Positions 27,312 to 36,924 are shown, counted from the first letter of the stretch. The stretch is 64,000 nucleotides of DNA from Chitinophaga pinensis (GCA_945885475.1 CAMCYR010000004.1:46667-110666); one strand, 5' to 3'. A program made the numbers and translations. The notes: generated from the sequence alone by a model not told the origin.

Positions 27312-29741
27312 TTATTTTTTTATTTCTAAAGGTACAAGAAGTTTTAAGCTAATATTTCTTCCCATGTTATAAACGCCGGTTCTTCCGGAAGTATTGTTTT
27401 CGGCTCCGTATTTTAATCTGCTTAAATGATGCTGATACGCAACATCTGTGATATTATTTGCGCTGATGTAGATCGAACAGATTGTTTTATTTTTTCTTGT
27501 TATGTCTCCACCTAATCCTATATTAATTAAAGAATATATGGGTGTTTTTGTTTCTGTGCCGAATGCCGAATAGAATTTGTTTTGTTCAAAATAGTTTTCT
27601 AATTCAAAACTTATATAGGCATTTGAAATGTATTTACCGATTTTTTTTATGTCCGCTTTCAACTCAGAAACTAATTTCGGTGCAGGGATCAGTGGTAAAT
27701 TCTTTAAAGAATCCGGCTGATTTGTTTGTGTTGCCTGAACATAAGAGAATGAATTTTCAAAGTGCAGCCAGTGAATCGGGTGAGGATGAATATCAATGCT
27801 TATTTCACCACCAAGCAAGTTTGCATTTCCCTGAACAAATTGAAATGTATTTGCCCCTTGCGTAATTGAATCACCTCCATTTACACTGTTTAGTTTTTGA
27901 AGAAAAATAAAACGATTGATTGTGTTGTGAAATACATCAATCTCTGTTGTGATGTGTTCCATGTTCAATCCAAATGCTCCGTCAATTTGAAAACTGCTTT
28001 CTGCTTTCAGATCAGGATCACCAATTTCATATCTTCCTGTTCCTTCGTGTTCACCGTTTGCACCTAGCTCACTGATATTGGGCGCGCGGTATCCTTTTGC
28101 CGCATTCAGTTTTACATAAACCATTTCTGAAAATTGATAGGTAGCGCCAATGCTTCCGGATATTCCTGAAAAATTCGAATTGAATTTTGTAAACTGATGA
28201 GAAGTTGTAGAATCGTTCTGGTCTGTTTTTGCACCGGTTGAATCTATGAATAGATCTTTGCTGTTTTGTGAGCGCGAATCATATCTTATTCCTCCGCTCA
28301 GATCCAATTTCCCGAATGTTTTTTTTAGGATGCTGAAAGCTCCGATGTCAAACAAGTTGTATTCAGGAACCAGAAATTCTATCCCTTTATTTTGTGATGT
28401 TTGCTGCATTCCATTTACTCCCAGTGAAATCATTAATTTATTCTTTTCAGGGAAAACATATCGCAGATCATAGTTGATCGTGTTCAGTAAAAAATAAAGA
28501 CCATAGTTTTTTGGATTAAACACATCACCAAATTCCTGGCGGTGATTCTGCTGAAAGCCTATTGTCGCTTTTACATTTCCCTGTCCCACAATAAAGTTGT
28601 TGTTCAAGGCAACTTTATAATGTTTAATTTTTTGAAATGGTATTCCGCTCGAATAGCTTTTAAAATCGTTGTCATCAGCAATAACCATTTCTTCGGTCGT
28701 ATCATTTATTACGATTGGTTTAATGAACTTTCCGCTCGCGCTGTCGCGATCTCCTTCTACAATTCCAGGGCTTAATTCATACATGCTGAAATGTACGTGT
28801 GAATACCCCCACGACTTATTCATCCCAATAACTCCACCGATTGTGTTTTCTTTGAAGCTGGAATTTAAAACATACCCATCGTATTTGTTTTGGTATGCGT
28901 GTGCCATCTTATTGCTGTAACGCACATCCCATATCAATCCGTTGATGTTTCCTGTCAGGTTCGCTGAATAGGCGATCAATCCATTGTTTGTTTGGTAGTT
29001 TCCAATAATGTTTCCATTGATTTTTCCTTCAGGGAGCGTTGGAGCGGTTATCATATTAATGACACCGGCAATTGCATCTGAGCCATAAGAAAGACTTGCA
29101 GGGCCTTTTAGTATTTCAATCTTGTTGATGGAAAATTCATCAATTTCAATTCCGTGTTCATCACCCCATTGCTGGCCTTCTTGTCGTATGCCATCATTCA
29201 CGATTACAACACGATTATATCCTAATCCACGTATGATAGGTTTTGAAATTCCTGATCCTGTTGTTACCTGATCGATGCCGGGTTGTTTCGCAAGTGCATC
29301 AATAATATTGTTTGACGCAGTTTGAAGTAATTGTGTTTTTGATACGATGCTTATGGGCGTTGCTGTTCTGTTTCTTTCTCCCGCTTGTGACGATCCTGTG
29401 ACAATCACTTCATTGATTTCTTTTGCAGAAAGTTCTAAAACAAAATCTTTTATAGAAACTTCTGTAAGATCAACAGTTTCGATGATCATTTTGTAACCGA
29501 TACAACTAATCTGAATCAGAATTTTTGTTTGTGGCAGGTTATCAATTTTGTATGTTCCGTCAACGGTGCTTACTGTTCCTGTTTTTAAATCAGGGATATA
29601 AATGCTTGCTCCGGGAATTGCTTCACCGCTGATTTTGTCGGTAATTTTTCCGGATAATATTGTTTTTCCTACTTCAGCATTTTTAGCTGCAAGGTTTGTT
29701 GCACACCAAAACAGGAGTGCAATCAGGATATGTTTTCGCAT
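27312..29741 (-). CDS. TonB-dependent outer-membrane receptor, probably for metal
   Basis: An 809-residue protein. It has a signal peptide (MRKHILIALLFWCATNLAA), a carboxypeptidase-regulatory-like N-terminal domain (about 28-115, ISGEAIPGASIYIPDLKTG), a plug domain (about 120-235, with IIRGLGYNRVVIVNDGIRQ and LKGPASLSYGSDAIAGVIN) and a 22-strand-type barrel ending in GRNISLKLLVPLEIKK. The plug segment QEGQQWGDEHGIEIDEFSI is like that in ZnuD/OprC-type receptors for zinc or copper. It would import its ligand across the outer membrane using TonB-ExbBD. The genes downstream (MbnP-like, MbnH-like) favour copper. It is preceded by the His/Cys-rich small gene 81 bases upstream. Confidence 0.88.
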   Translation of the reverse strand: MRKHILIALLFWCATNLAAKNAEVGKTILSGKITDKISGEAIPGASIYIPDLKTGTVSTVDGTYKIDNLPQTKILIQISCIGYKMIIETVDLTEVSIKDFVLELSAKEINEVIVTGSSQAGERNRTATPISIVSKTQLLQTASNNIIDALAKQPGIDQVTTGSGISKPIIRGLGYNRVVIVNDGIRQEGQQWGDEHGIEIDEFSINKIEILKGPASLSYGSDAIAGVINMITAPTLPEGKINGNIIGNYQTNNGLIAYSANLTGNINGLIWDVRYSNKMAHAYQNKYDGYVLNSSFKENTIGGVIGMNKSWGYSHVHFSMYELSPGIVEGDRDSASGKFIKPIVINDTTEEMVIADDNDFKSYSSGIPFQKIKHYKVALNNNFIVGQGNVKATIGFQQNHRQEFGDVFNPKNYGLYFLLNTINYDLRYVFPEKNKLMISLGVNGMQQTSQNKGIEFLVPEYNLFDIGAFSILKKTFGKLDLSGGIRYDSRSQNSKDLFIDSTGAKTDQNDSTTSHQFTKFNSNFSGISGSIGATYQFSEMVYVKLNAAKGYRAPNISELGANGEHEGTGRYEIGDPDLKAESSFQIDGAFGLNMEHITTEIDVFHNTINRFIFLQKLNSVNGGDSITQGANTFQFVQGNANLLGGEISIDIHPHPIHWLHFENSFSYVQATQTNQPDSLKNLPLIPAPKLVSELKADIKKIGKYISNAYISFELENYFEQNKFYSAFGTETKTPIYSLINIGLGGDITRKNKTICSIYISANNITDVAYQHHLSRLKYGAENNTSGRTGVYNMGRNISLKLLVPLEIKK

Positions 29742-29822
29742 AAATAGTCTTAGTTGTAATTAATACTGTAAAATGTTGATCAGCGAAAAGCTCGCAATCA
29801 AATTAATAGTCAGAAAAAATAA

Positions 29823-30137
29823 CTAAGAAACCGGTGGTGCCCGTGAAGGCAAGTTGGAGTATGCGTAAGGTATTGTTACGCTTTGTGAAAAGGGATTAAA
29901 TGAAAATGATTGAGCTGTAAGTGTAAATACAAAATCAGTATTTGATAAGCTGTTTGAATCGGTAAGGGTGAAGTCACATATTGAACAAGAATGTTCTTGT
30001 TCGTGAAAATGCTTTTCTATAGCTGTACAATGTACATCTTTCTCATGTTCTAATCCGTGAATAGACTTCTCTGCTAAAGGGAATAGTAGCAGAAAAAGGA
30101 AAAAGATTGAAAGATATTTTTTTAATTGCTCTTGCAT
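29823..30137 (-). CDS. Small His/Cys-rich exported protein upstream of the TonB receptor (DUF2946-like)
   Basis: A 104-residue protein with a hydrophobic N-terminal segment (YLSIFFLFLLLFPLAEK), then a stretch rich in His and Cys (HGLEHEKDVHC, KHFHEQEHSCSICDF; CxxC), and the C-terminal phrase LPSRAPPVS. Short proteins with a CxxC and a C-terminal R(A/G)PP commonly precede metal-type TonB receptors in Bacteroidota, similar to DUF2946 members. It probably binds a transition metal in the periplasm and may serve as a metallochaperone or sensor. The assignment rests on motifs and position. Confidence 0.7.
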   Translation of the reverse strand: MQEQLKKYLSIFFLFLLLFPLAEKSIHGLEHEKDVHCTAIEKHFHEQEHSCSICDFTLTDSNSLSNTDFVFTLTAQSFSFNPFSQSVTIPYAYSNLPSRAPPVS

Positions 30138-30183
30138 TTACGCGACAATAATAGTGATATAATTTAATTTAACCGTAAAAAAT

Positions 30184-32460
30184 CTAATGTTGAACAATTA
30201 TTCTTTTTGTTAATGAACCAGATTGTTTGACTCCTGCGATATTTATTTCTGACACTTTACATACATATATACCCTGAGAAATATTTTGCGTACTATGTGT
30301 AATAAAATTGTTTTCTATTTTATCTGAACTGATCAGTTGGCCCATGATGTTATACAATTCCAAAACATAATTTTTGTTTTCTTCATTTAATATACGGATG
30401 CTAAAGCTGCTGTTTGCCGGATTCGGAAAAAGATCAAAATTAAAATGAATTGAATTATCGATATTGGAAGTAGTAAGTGCTGAAACACCTTTGTAAAAAG
30501 ATACTCCGCCTTCATAATTTCCAACGATCAGGTCCATGAAACCATCGTTGTTTACATCAGCACCATTCGGCGCAACTCTGTTTCCTTGAAAAATATCAAG
30601 AAACGTAGAATCGGCCATTGTGAAAACGCCTCCTAAATTTCCGTCAATATTGGTGTATCTTCTGATAAATCCACTTTCGGTTCCAACTAGCATGTTGGTG
30701 ACACCACCTTGTTTGAAAACATAAGGGAAGCTGTAACCGGTAAAATATCCAGGTAAATTTACTTTCACATTTCCAAAAAAGTGAGTAATGGAATCCATTA
30801 ATGGAATAGCTGAAGTGCCGTTGTGACGGTAGTACGCAAGTTTCCCATTTCTTGCCCCGATCACTAAATCGTTGGTGCCATTGTTATCCATATCAACGAT
30901 CTGCGGTACAGCAAAATCTCCTACATCGATCACTCTGTTAAATGAATTTTTAAAATTAGCAGCTGTTAAAACAAAATTAGCAGTGCTGCCGATCGGAGCG
31001 TTATTTTCGAAGTAATGTAATTTACCATCGTACCCACCTATCATCATATCAGCATCGGTATCGCCATCCAAATCACCAAATGCAGGAACCATATTTACAA
31101 TTCCCAAAGAACCTAATCCTGCATAATTACGCGTAACTAATTCGTATTTAGGAACAGTTGCCGTTCCGATATTTTTAAACTGTGCGATCTGAGTTGAAAA
31201 TCCTGCAGCAGCATAATAGCCGTAATTACCAATGAAAAGATCTTTTAATCCATCATTATCGTAATCAAAAAATACGGGGTATGCGCCTTCACCAACATCA
31301 ATCATATTGTCCTGCAATAAATTCGCCTGCTGGAATTGAAAAACAGGAAAACTGTTTGTTCCGATATTCTTATAGTAGACCACACTGTTGAAATTTTCAG
31401 AAACATTGGGGGCATTCGGACTCACTACCAAATCTTTCAGTCCATCATAATTTACATCCAAATAATATGCGCATGGGAAAATAGAAAGATCGATCATGGA
31501 AGTACTCGCGTTGTTGGTAGGAAAAGCTGTATCCACAGCAGTGAAGCTTGCATCGGTTAAAGAGCCGCCATTTGTCAGCATGGTGAGGTTTTTGAAGGAA
31601 ATATCCCCTACAACAAAGTCTTTATCAGCATCATTATCCAGGTCGATGCACAATTGGCATGAGCCTGAATGTCTTTCTGCAGAGCGATCATCGGAATCGA
31701 TAGGTTTAAATTCGGGTGCACTTACATTGCCGACACAAGAATCGTAAAGTGTGTAATCGTTATTCAGAGGGTGTTCCGATGCGTATCCCCAACAGCGGTT
31801 GGCCATTTGGAATTTCAGACTATCGCAGGTTCCGTAAAGTTCCATACTCATATTTTTATGATATTCCATATAGCTTCCCGTTATCGCAAATGTTACTACA
31901 TCCAGGTCGCCATCGTCATCAATATCGGTAATGGCCGGAATGTCTGCAGAACTTACATAAAGATTTATTAAAGAGCCTGATGGTGGATTATAGATTGAGT
32001 ATTGCAAATTAGTAACAAGTGTGAACTGCAATCCTGTGGAAACGCTGGAGGTGTTTTTATAAACCATAAAACCACCGCCATAATTGGAGTACCCAAAAAT
32101 ATCTTCTTTTCCATCACAATTATAATCCACCAATAAAACCCAATCATGTAGTTTTGGAAACTTATTCTCGTATTGCGGATCATATCGGTAATCAACCATG
32201 CCGGCAGTCCCTTTGTTGATGAAGGCTCTTACCTTATTGCCGGTCCGGTCGAACATAAAAAGGTCTTTGATGCCATCCTGATCCATGTCAATGGTAGAAG
32301 CCTGAATGAAATTCAAGCCTCCCGCCCATGGATTTGAAATGTTTCCGGCAGCTATTTTAACCTGTATGCTGTCATTCCATTCCATAAAGGGTTGAGCAAC
32401 AGTTGAATTGAAGAATACCAGTAGAGATATTAACAGGAATAAGCGTTTGAACAGTTTCAT
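30184..32460 (-). CDS. FG-GAP/VCBS repeat protein with a T9SS type A sorting domain
   Basis: A 758-residue secreted protein: signal peptide (MKLFKRLFLLISLLVFFNSTVAQ), many FG-GAP-type repeats each with a calcium-binding-like loop (DMDQDGIKDLFMFD, DYNCDGKEDIFGYS, DIDDDGDLDVVTFA, DYDNDGLKDLFIGN, DVNNDGFMDLIVGN), and a type A sorting domain at the end (about 680-758; FDLFPNPANSSFSIRI, YNIMGQLISS, QGIYVCKV, SLTKRIIVQH). FG-GAP repeats form a beta-propeller as in integrin alpha chains. The protein is likely exported by T9SS and surface-attached or released. Its relation to the metal cluster downstream (46-base gap) is unclear and probably accidental. Confidence 0.9.
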   Translation of the reverse strand: MKLFKRLFLLISLLVFFNSTVAQPFMEWNDSIQVKIAAGNISNPWAGGLNFIQASTIDMDQDGIKDLFMFDRTGNKVRAFINKGTAGMVDYRYDPQYENKFPKLHDWVLLVDYNCDGKEDIFGYSNYGGGFMVYKNTSSVSTGLQFTLVTNLQYSIYNPPSGSLINLYVSSADIPAITDIDDDGDLDVVTFAITGSYMEYHKNMSMELYGTCDSLKFQMANRCWGYASEHPLNNDYTLYDSCVGNVSAPEFKPIDSDDRSAERHSGSCQLCIDLDNDADKDFVVGDISFKNLTMLTNGGSLTDASFTAVDTAFPTNNASTSMIDLSIFPCAYYLDVNYDGLKDLVVSPNAPNVSENFNSVVYYKNIGTNSFPVFQFQQANLLQDNMIDVGEGAYPVFFDYDNDGLKDLFIGNYGYYAAAGFSTQIAQFKNIGTATVPKYELVTRNYAGLGSLGIVNMVPAFGDLDGDTDADMMIGGYDGKLHYFENNAPIGSTANFVLTAANFKNSFNRVIDVGDFAVPQIVDMDNNGTNDLVIGARNGKLAYYRHNGTSAIPLMDSITHFFGNVKVNLPGYFTGYSFPYVFKQGGVTNMLVGTESGFIRRYTNIDGNLGGVFTMADSTFLDIFQGNRVAPNGADVNNDGFMDLIVGNYEGGVSFYKGVSALTTSNIDNSIHFNFDLFPNPANSSFSIRILNEENKNYVLELYNIMGQLISSDKIENNFITHSTQNISQGIYVCKVSEINIAGVKQSGSLTKRIIVQH

Positions 32461-32480
32461 AGTATGGAAGTATAAAGATA

Positions 32481-32488
32481 CAAATATA
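32481..32488 (-). promoter_or_regulatory. -7 promoter box for the FG-GAP gene
   Basis: On the minus strand the sequence is TATATTTG, a perfect TAnnTTTG box, 20 bases before the ATG. No clear TTG was found at the expected upstream distance. Confidence 0.55.
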
Positions 32489-32604
32489 GCGAATTAATTG
32501 AAAAAGTTTTGAATTTACCAGAATGATAAAACTCCTGATTTTGCCCGGGGATGGTTCATCAAATTTAACATAAAAATCATAAAATCAACCAAATCATCAT
32601 AAAA

Positions 32605-32635
32605 TTGGTAAATAATAATTGTTATTCTATATTTG
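32605..32635 (+). promoter_or_regulatory. Promoter of secDF
   Basis: TTG at 32605-32607, a 20-base spacer and TATATTTG at 32628-32635 match the Bacteroidota consensus (TTG, about 19-21 bases, TAnnTTTG) closely. The leader to the secDF ATG would be about 115 bases. Confidence 0.75.
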
Positions 32636-32755
32636 CACCCTTAAATTAGAAAAGAAAAGAGTTGAACGGGTAAATGTTGAATTGGAAAACATCTTAATTT
32701 TTAAATTAACTACGATCACTCTTTTAACTTAATTAACCAAAAACAATTAGAAGTT

Positions 32756-35700
32756 ATGCAGAACAAAGGCGCTATTAGGCTGTTTGCAATTTTACTGGCT
32801 CTTGCCTGTGCTTATTATTTGATGTTTACCTATGTAGGTGTAAATATCGAAACAGATGCAAAAAATTATTCGGAGGAATATATCACCCGTTCGGAGGTGG
32901 TTGAGGCTGCGAAGAAAGCTTCTGCAGAAGAAAAAGTGCAAACATCGTATCTCGATTCTGTTAAGAATTCACGCAAAACCATTTATCTTGATTCCTTGAA
33001 AAAGGTATCTGTAATTGATTTCGGTATTTTCAAATATACGTATGAAGAAGTAAAAGACCGTCAGTTAAACCTTGGTTTGGATTTAAAAGGTGGTATGAAC
33101 GTAACGCTTGAAGTTTCAGTTTCTGAAATTATCCGCGGACTGTCAAACAATAGCAACGATCCTGCTTTTTTGAAGGCACTTGAAAATGCTACCGCTGCTC
33201 AGAAATCATCTTCGAAAGATTATGTTACGCTGTTTGGTGAAGAATATAAAAAATTAAATCCAACGGGTCGTTTGGCAATTAATTTTCAAACAATCGAGTT
33301 GAAAGGGAAAATTGATTTTAATACTTCTGATGAAGATGTCTTGAAATTTTTACGTTCCCGCATGGATGAAGCAATTGAAACATCAGAAAAAACATTGCGT
33401 ACCCGTATCGATAAATTCGGGGTAACGCAACCAAACATTCAGCGTTTGGCTTCTTCTGGTCGTATCTTGATTGAATTGCCGGGTGTTACTGATAAAAAAC
33501 GTGTTCGTAAACTTTTACAAGGAACTGCCAATCTTGAATTCTGGATCGCTTATGATAATAGTCAGGAACAAGATGGTATCGCTACAGCGCTTTCAAAAGC
33601 AAATACCCGTTTAAAAGAAATTCTTACTCCGACTTCTAAAGATACAACCACTGCAGTTAAAGATACGGCACTTGCTGCAAAAGATAAACCCGCAACAGCT
33701 GCTGCTGTGCCAATTATTGAAGATAGCCTTAAAAAAGCAGCGACCGCTTCTTTGGATGCTCAGTTAGGTGTTGCTAAAAAAGATACCTCTTCGGCTACTG
33801 CTAAAAATGATACAATCGAAAAAATCAGAAGAGAAAATCCTTTGTTCTCTTTATTGATGCCTGCATATAAATACAATGAAAAACAAGAATTCCAGGGATT
33901 AGCTCCGGGACCAATCGTTGGTTATGCATTAATTAGCGACACTGCTCAGATTGGTGACTACCTCCGCAATCCGAAGATTAAAACATTGTTCAAGCCGTAT
34001 ACCCGTTTCTTCTGGACATTCAAACCTTATGACACCGAGGAAAAGCGTTTACAGTTATTGGCAATGGATGGTACTTCAACGAGAGGCGTTGCTCCATTAG
34101 CCGGTGATATCATTACTGATGCTCGTGTTGTATTTGACCAAAACAGCGGTGGTTCTCCGAATATTTCTATGACAATGAATACCGACGCTGCAAATGTGTG
34201 GAGAAAATTAACAAGAGACAATGTTGGAAATTGTGTAGCAATCGTTCTTGATAATAGTGTCTATTCTTATCCGGTTATCAATGGTGAGATTTCTGGTGGT
34301 TCTACTTCCATCGAAGGCTCTTTCTCTATGTCTGAAGCAACCGATTTGGTTACGATTTTAAAAGCTGGTAAGTTACCTGCTCCTGCCCGTATTGTTGCTG
34401 AAGAAACTGTTGGTCCTGTATTAGGTGCTGAAGCAATTTCTAAAGGCTTCATGTCCATGGTTATCGCCTTGTTATTGGTTCTTGTGTTTATGGGCTTATA
34501 TTACAGCAAAGCAGGATGGGTGGCAGATTTTGCCATGATCATCAATAACTTTTTTGTAATCGGAATTTTGGCATCTTTTGGTGCTGTGTTAACATTGCCC
34601 GGAATTGCCGGTATCGTATTAACCATCGCGATGTCAGTGGATGCGAATATCTTGATATTTGAGCGTGTCCGCGAAGAGTTAAATCTCGGGAAAACAACAG
34701 CTGTTGCTATTAAAGAAGGGTACAAAAATGCAATGTCCTCGGTGATCGATTCGCACATTACCGGTTTATTATTGGGTATCATTTTATATGTTTTCGGAAC
34801 AGGCCCAATTCAAGGTTTTGCGACTACACTGATCATTGGTATTATTTCTTCTTTATTTTGCGCGATTTTCATCACCCGTTTAGTGTTTGATCGTTGGTTA
34901 GGGAAAAATAAAGAAATTCCTTTCGGAACTAAATTAACAGCGCATGCTTTTAAGAAGATCAATATCAATTTCGTTGGAAAACGTAAGTACTATTATATCT
35001 TTTCAGCATTAGTTATTCTTGCAGGTATTTTCTCATATGTGCAAAAAGGTGGATTTAGCTTAGGTGTCGACTTTAAAGGTGGACGATCTTATGTTGTTCG
35101 TTTTGATAACCCAAAATCTACAGATGAGATTCGAAATGCCTTAGCGGTTACATTTGGTGAAGCGCCAGAGGTTAAAACATATGGTGAAGGTGGATCTCAG
35201 GTTCGTATCACTACAACTTATCTGATCGAAGACGCATCAGAAAATGCTGAAGGAATGGTTGAGGAGAAATTGAATGGCGGATTAACAGCATTGGGTGAAA
35301 AATACCAGGTAATGAGTTCTCAAAAAGTGGGAGAAACCGTTTCTCGTGATATTAAAACAAAAGCGATCTGGGCGGTATTGTTGTCATGTCTCGTGATGTT
35401 CATATTCATCTTTGTTCGATTCAAAAAATGGCAATATGGTTTAGGTGCTGTTGTGGCCTTATTCCATGACGTATTTATTGTATTGTCGATCTACACAATA
35501 TTTGATGGTATCTTGCCTTTCTCTTTAGAGATCACACAGGATTTCATCGCTGCGATCTTAACCGTAATGAGTTACTCGATGGTGGATTCAGTTGTTGTGT
35601 TTGACCGTATCCGTGAATACTTAACAGAGCGCAATAAAGCGGATCTGGATAAGGAAGAGCGAGTGAGAGTTATTAACTACGCATTGAATAGTACACTAAG

Positions 35701-35896
35701 CCGTACGATCAATACCGCATTAACTATTTTCTTTGTAATGTTAGCGATCTTTATTTTCGGTGGCGAAACAATCAAAGGATTTGCGTTCGCATTGTTGATC
35801 GGTATTGCAATCGGAACATATTCTTCTATCTGTATCGCTACTCCAATTGTAATTGATTTGGAAAGAGATAAAAAGGACGAAGATAAAAAAGCGTAA
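32756..35896 (+). CDS. secDF: SecDF fusion, protein translocase accessory membrane protein
   Basis: A 1046-residue fused SecD-SecF, the usual form in Bacteroidota. It uses the proton gradient to pull proteins through the Sec channel. An N-terminal membrane segment (about 8-28) is followed by the SecD D1 motif LGLDLKGGMNVTLEV (about 102-116), a large periplasmic part, and a first membrane half from about 560 with the conserved DANILIFERVREEL. The SecF half follows, with GVDFKGGRSYVVRF (about 771) and its membrane half containing SMVDSVVVFDRIREYL. Residues about 295-365 are a low-complexity stretch rich in Lys, Asp, Thr and Ala (repeated KDT) that looks like an added linker in the periplasmic domain. 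Strong promoter upstream and strong terminator downstream mark a single-gene transcript. Confidence 0.96.
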   Translation: MQNKGAIRLFAILLALACAYYLMFTYVGVNIETDAKNYSEEYITRSEVVEAAKKASAEEKVQTSYLDSVKNSRKTIYLDSLKKVSVIDFGIFKYTYEEVKDRQLNLGLDLKGGMNVTLEVSVSEIIRGLSNNSNDPAFLKALENATAAQKSSSKDYVTLFGEEYKKLNPTGRLAINFQTIELKGKIDFNTSDEDVLKFLRSRMDEAIETSEKTLRTRIDKFGVTQPNIQRLASSGRILIELPGVTDKKRVRKLLQGTANLEFWIAYDNSQEQDGIATALSKANTRLKEILTPTSKDTTTAVKDTALAAKDKPATAAAVPIIEDSLKKAATASLDAQLGVAKKDTSSATAKNDTIEKIRRENPLFSLLMPAYKYNEKQEFQGLAPGPIVGYALISDTAQIGDYLRNPKIKTLFKPYTRFFWTFKPYDTEEKRLQLLAMDGTSTRGVAPLAGDIITDARVVFDQNSGGSPNISMTMNTDAANVWRKLTRDNVGNCVAIVLDNSVYSYPVINGEISGGSTSIEGSFSMSEATDLVTILKAGKLPAPARIVAEETVGPVLGAEAISKGFMSMVIALLLVLVFMGLYYSKAGWVADFAMIINNFFVIGILASFGAVLTLPGIAGIVLTIAMSVDANILIFERVREELNLGKTTAVAIKEGYKNAMSSVIDSHITGLLLGIILYVFGTGPIQGFATTLIIGIISSLFCAIFITRLVFDRWLGKNKEIPFGTKLTAHAFKKININFVGKRKYYYIFSALVILAGIFSYVQKGGFSLGVDFKGGRSYVVRFDNPKSTDEIRNALAVTFGEAPEVKTYGEGGSQVRITTTYLIEDASENAEGMVEEKLNGGLTALGEKYQVMSSQKVGETVSRDIKTKAIWAVLLSCLVMFIFIFVRFKKWQYGLGAVVALFHDVFIVLSIYTIFDGILPFSLEITQDFIAAILTVMSYSMVDSVVVFDRIREYLTERNKADLDKEERVRVINYALNSTLSRTINTALTIFFVMLAIFIFGGETIKGFAFALLIGIAIGTYSSICIATPIVIDLERDKKDEDKKA

Positions 35897-35916
35897 TACT
35901 TAAATACTAATTCTTA

Positions 35917-35955
35917 GAACCCCGGTAAATCAATTTATCGGGGTTCTTTTTTTTT
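35917..35955 (+). terminator. Terminator of secDF
   Basis: A 14-bp stem: GAACCCCG (35917-35924) pairs with CGGGGTTC (35939-35946), extended by GTAAAT/ATTTAT with one G-T pair, around a tiny loop and followed by nine or more T. Confidence 0.92.
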
Positions 35956-36042
35956 ATCAATCAGCAAATGCCATTCTAATTAGTACTCCACTTCGGGAGA
36001 AATCATCAGTATGAGCTTATCGAGAAATAAATTACATAAATA

Positions 36043-36080
36043 CAGATATTTATATCTGAACAAATATTTCTGTAACTTTG
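36043..36080 (+). promoter_or_regulatory. Promoter with an overlapping palindrome upstream of tatA
   Basis: A perfect inverted repeat CAGATAT-TT-ATATCTG (36043-36058) sits 14 bases before TAACTTTG (36073-36080), a perfect TAnnTTTG box. The palindrome thus covers the place of the -33 element, where a bound dimeric regulator would control access. The ATG of tatA is about 43 bases after the box. Confidence 0.5.
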
Positions 36081-36123
36081 TGAAAATAAATCATGGCCGA
36101 CTGCCAACAATCAATAACCATTA

Positions 36124-36453
36124 ATGCTTAATTCAGTCTTCTTATTTTTAAATCTTGGCGGAGGTGAAATCTTCATTGTGATCCTTATGATTGTGATGTT
36201 TTTCGGATCCGATAAATTACCGGGAATAGCAAAAGGATTAGGCAAGGGGCTCCGTGAAATCAATGATGCAAAGAATCAGATACAGGCAGAGATCTCAAAA
36301 GGTACTGACGGATTTAAAGAAGAATTGCAAAAACATACCTCCGAAATTCAATCCGAAATTACCAAAGCTGGTGAAGGTATGAAACGACAAATGGAAGAGG
36401 CAGAAAAAGTGGCGAAGGACGAAGGGAAAAGTATAGAGGATACGATGAAGTAA
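36124..36453 (+). CDS. tatA: Twin-arginine translocase subunit TatA/TatE
   Basis: A 109-residue protein with the classical TatA plan: one membrane segment (EIFIVILMIVMFFG, about 15-28), the hinge FGSDKLPGIAKGLGKGLREI (28-47) with its amphipathic helix, and a charged, probably disordered tail rich in Lys and Glu. It forms the pore part of the Tat system that exports folded proteins. The Phe-Gly pair before the amphipathic helix is present. The gene has its own promoter and terminator. A putative Tat substrate, the amine oxidase, starts 470 bases downstream. Confidence 0.93.
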   Translation: MLNSVFLFLNLGGGEIFIVILMIVMFFGSDKLPGIAKGLGKGLREINDAKNQIQAEISKGTDGFKEELQKHTSEIQSEITKAGEGMKRQMEEAEKVAKDEGKSIEDTMK

Positions 36454-36484
36454 TCACTATTCGTAGATTACTAATTACCATATA

Positions 36485-36518
36485 AAACGTCTCTGCAATT
36501 TGCAGAGACGTTTTTTTT
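36485..36518 (+). terminator. Terminator of tatA
   Basis: A perfect stem of at least 12 bp (AACGTCTCTGCA and TGCAGAGACGTT) with a 2-4 base loop, followed by a run of T. Confidence 0.92.
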
Positions 36519-36924
36519 AGAAATCTAAATAAACGGACTTCTGCGCTTATTAGGAACTTATTTAAAGCCAAATTCTATTATTTTTTTTGGAATGTTTGTA
36601 CTTTTATAGTGCTATGTTATTTACCCAATAGCTTTAACATATTTGCGAATTGACAGCATGAATACTTTCTACTAGGCATACTTTCAAATTTGGAAATAAC
36701 GAACAGACCGATATCATGATGAAGCTTGAATTTTAAAGTGGAAGTCTTAAAATAAACATTAAATCCATTTTTAAAGTCTTTCTGTTAATGAGAATATTCT
36801 TTGAATACTGATTGAAAATTAATTTATCCCGACTGTCTGGGGTTTTAAAAGCCAGCAGAATAAATTTAGGAACGAGTAGCGATATTTTCTGATTTAAAAT
36901 GAAACAAGTAATAAAATAGTAAGT
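36519..36924. other. AT-rich spacer before the amine oxidase
   Basis: No convincing gene on either strand; a minus-strand open frame here lacks any recognisable protein features. It presumably holds the promoter of the amine oxidase, but I do not see a perfect TAnnTTTG box. Confidence 0.35.
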
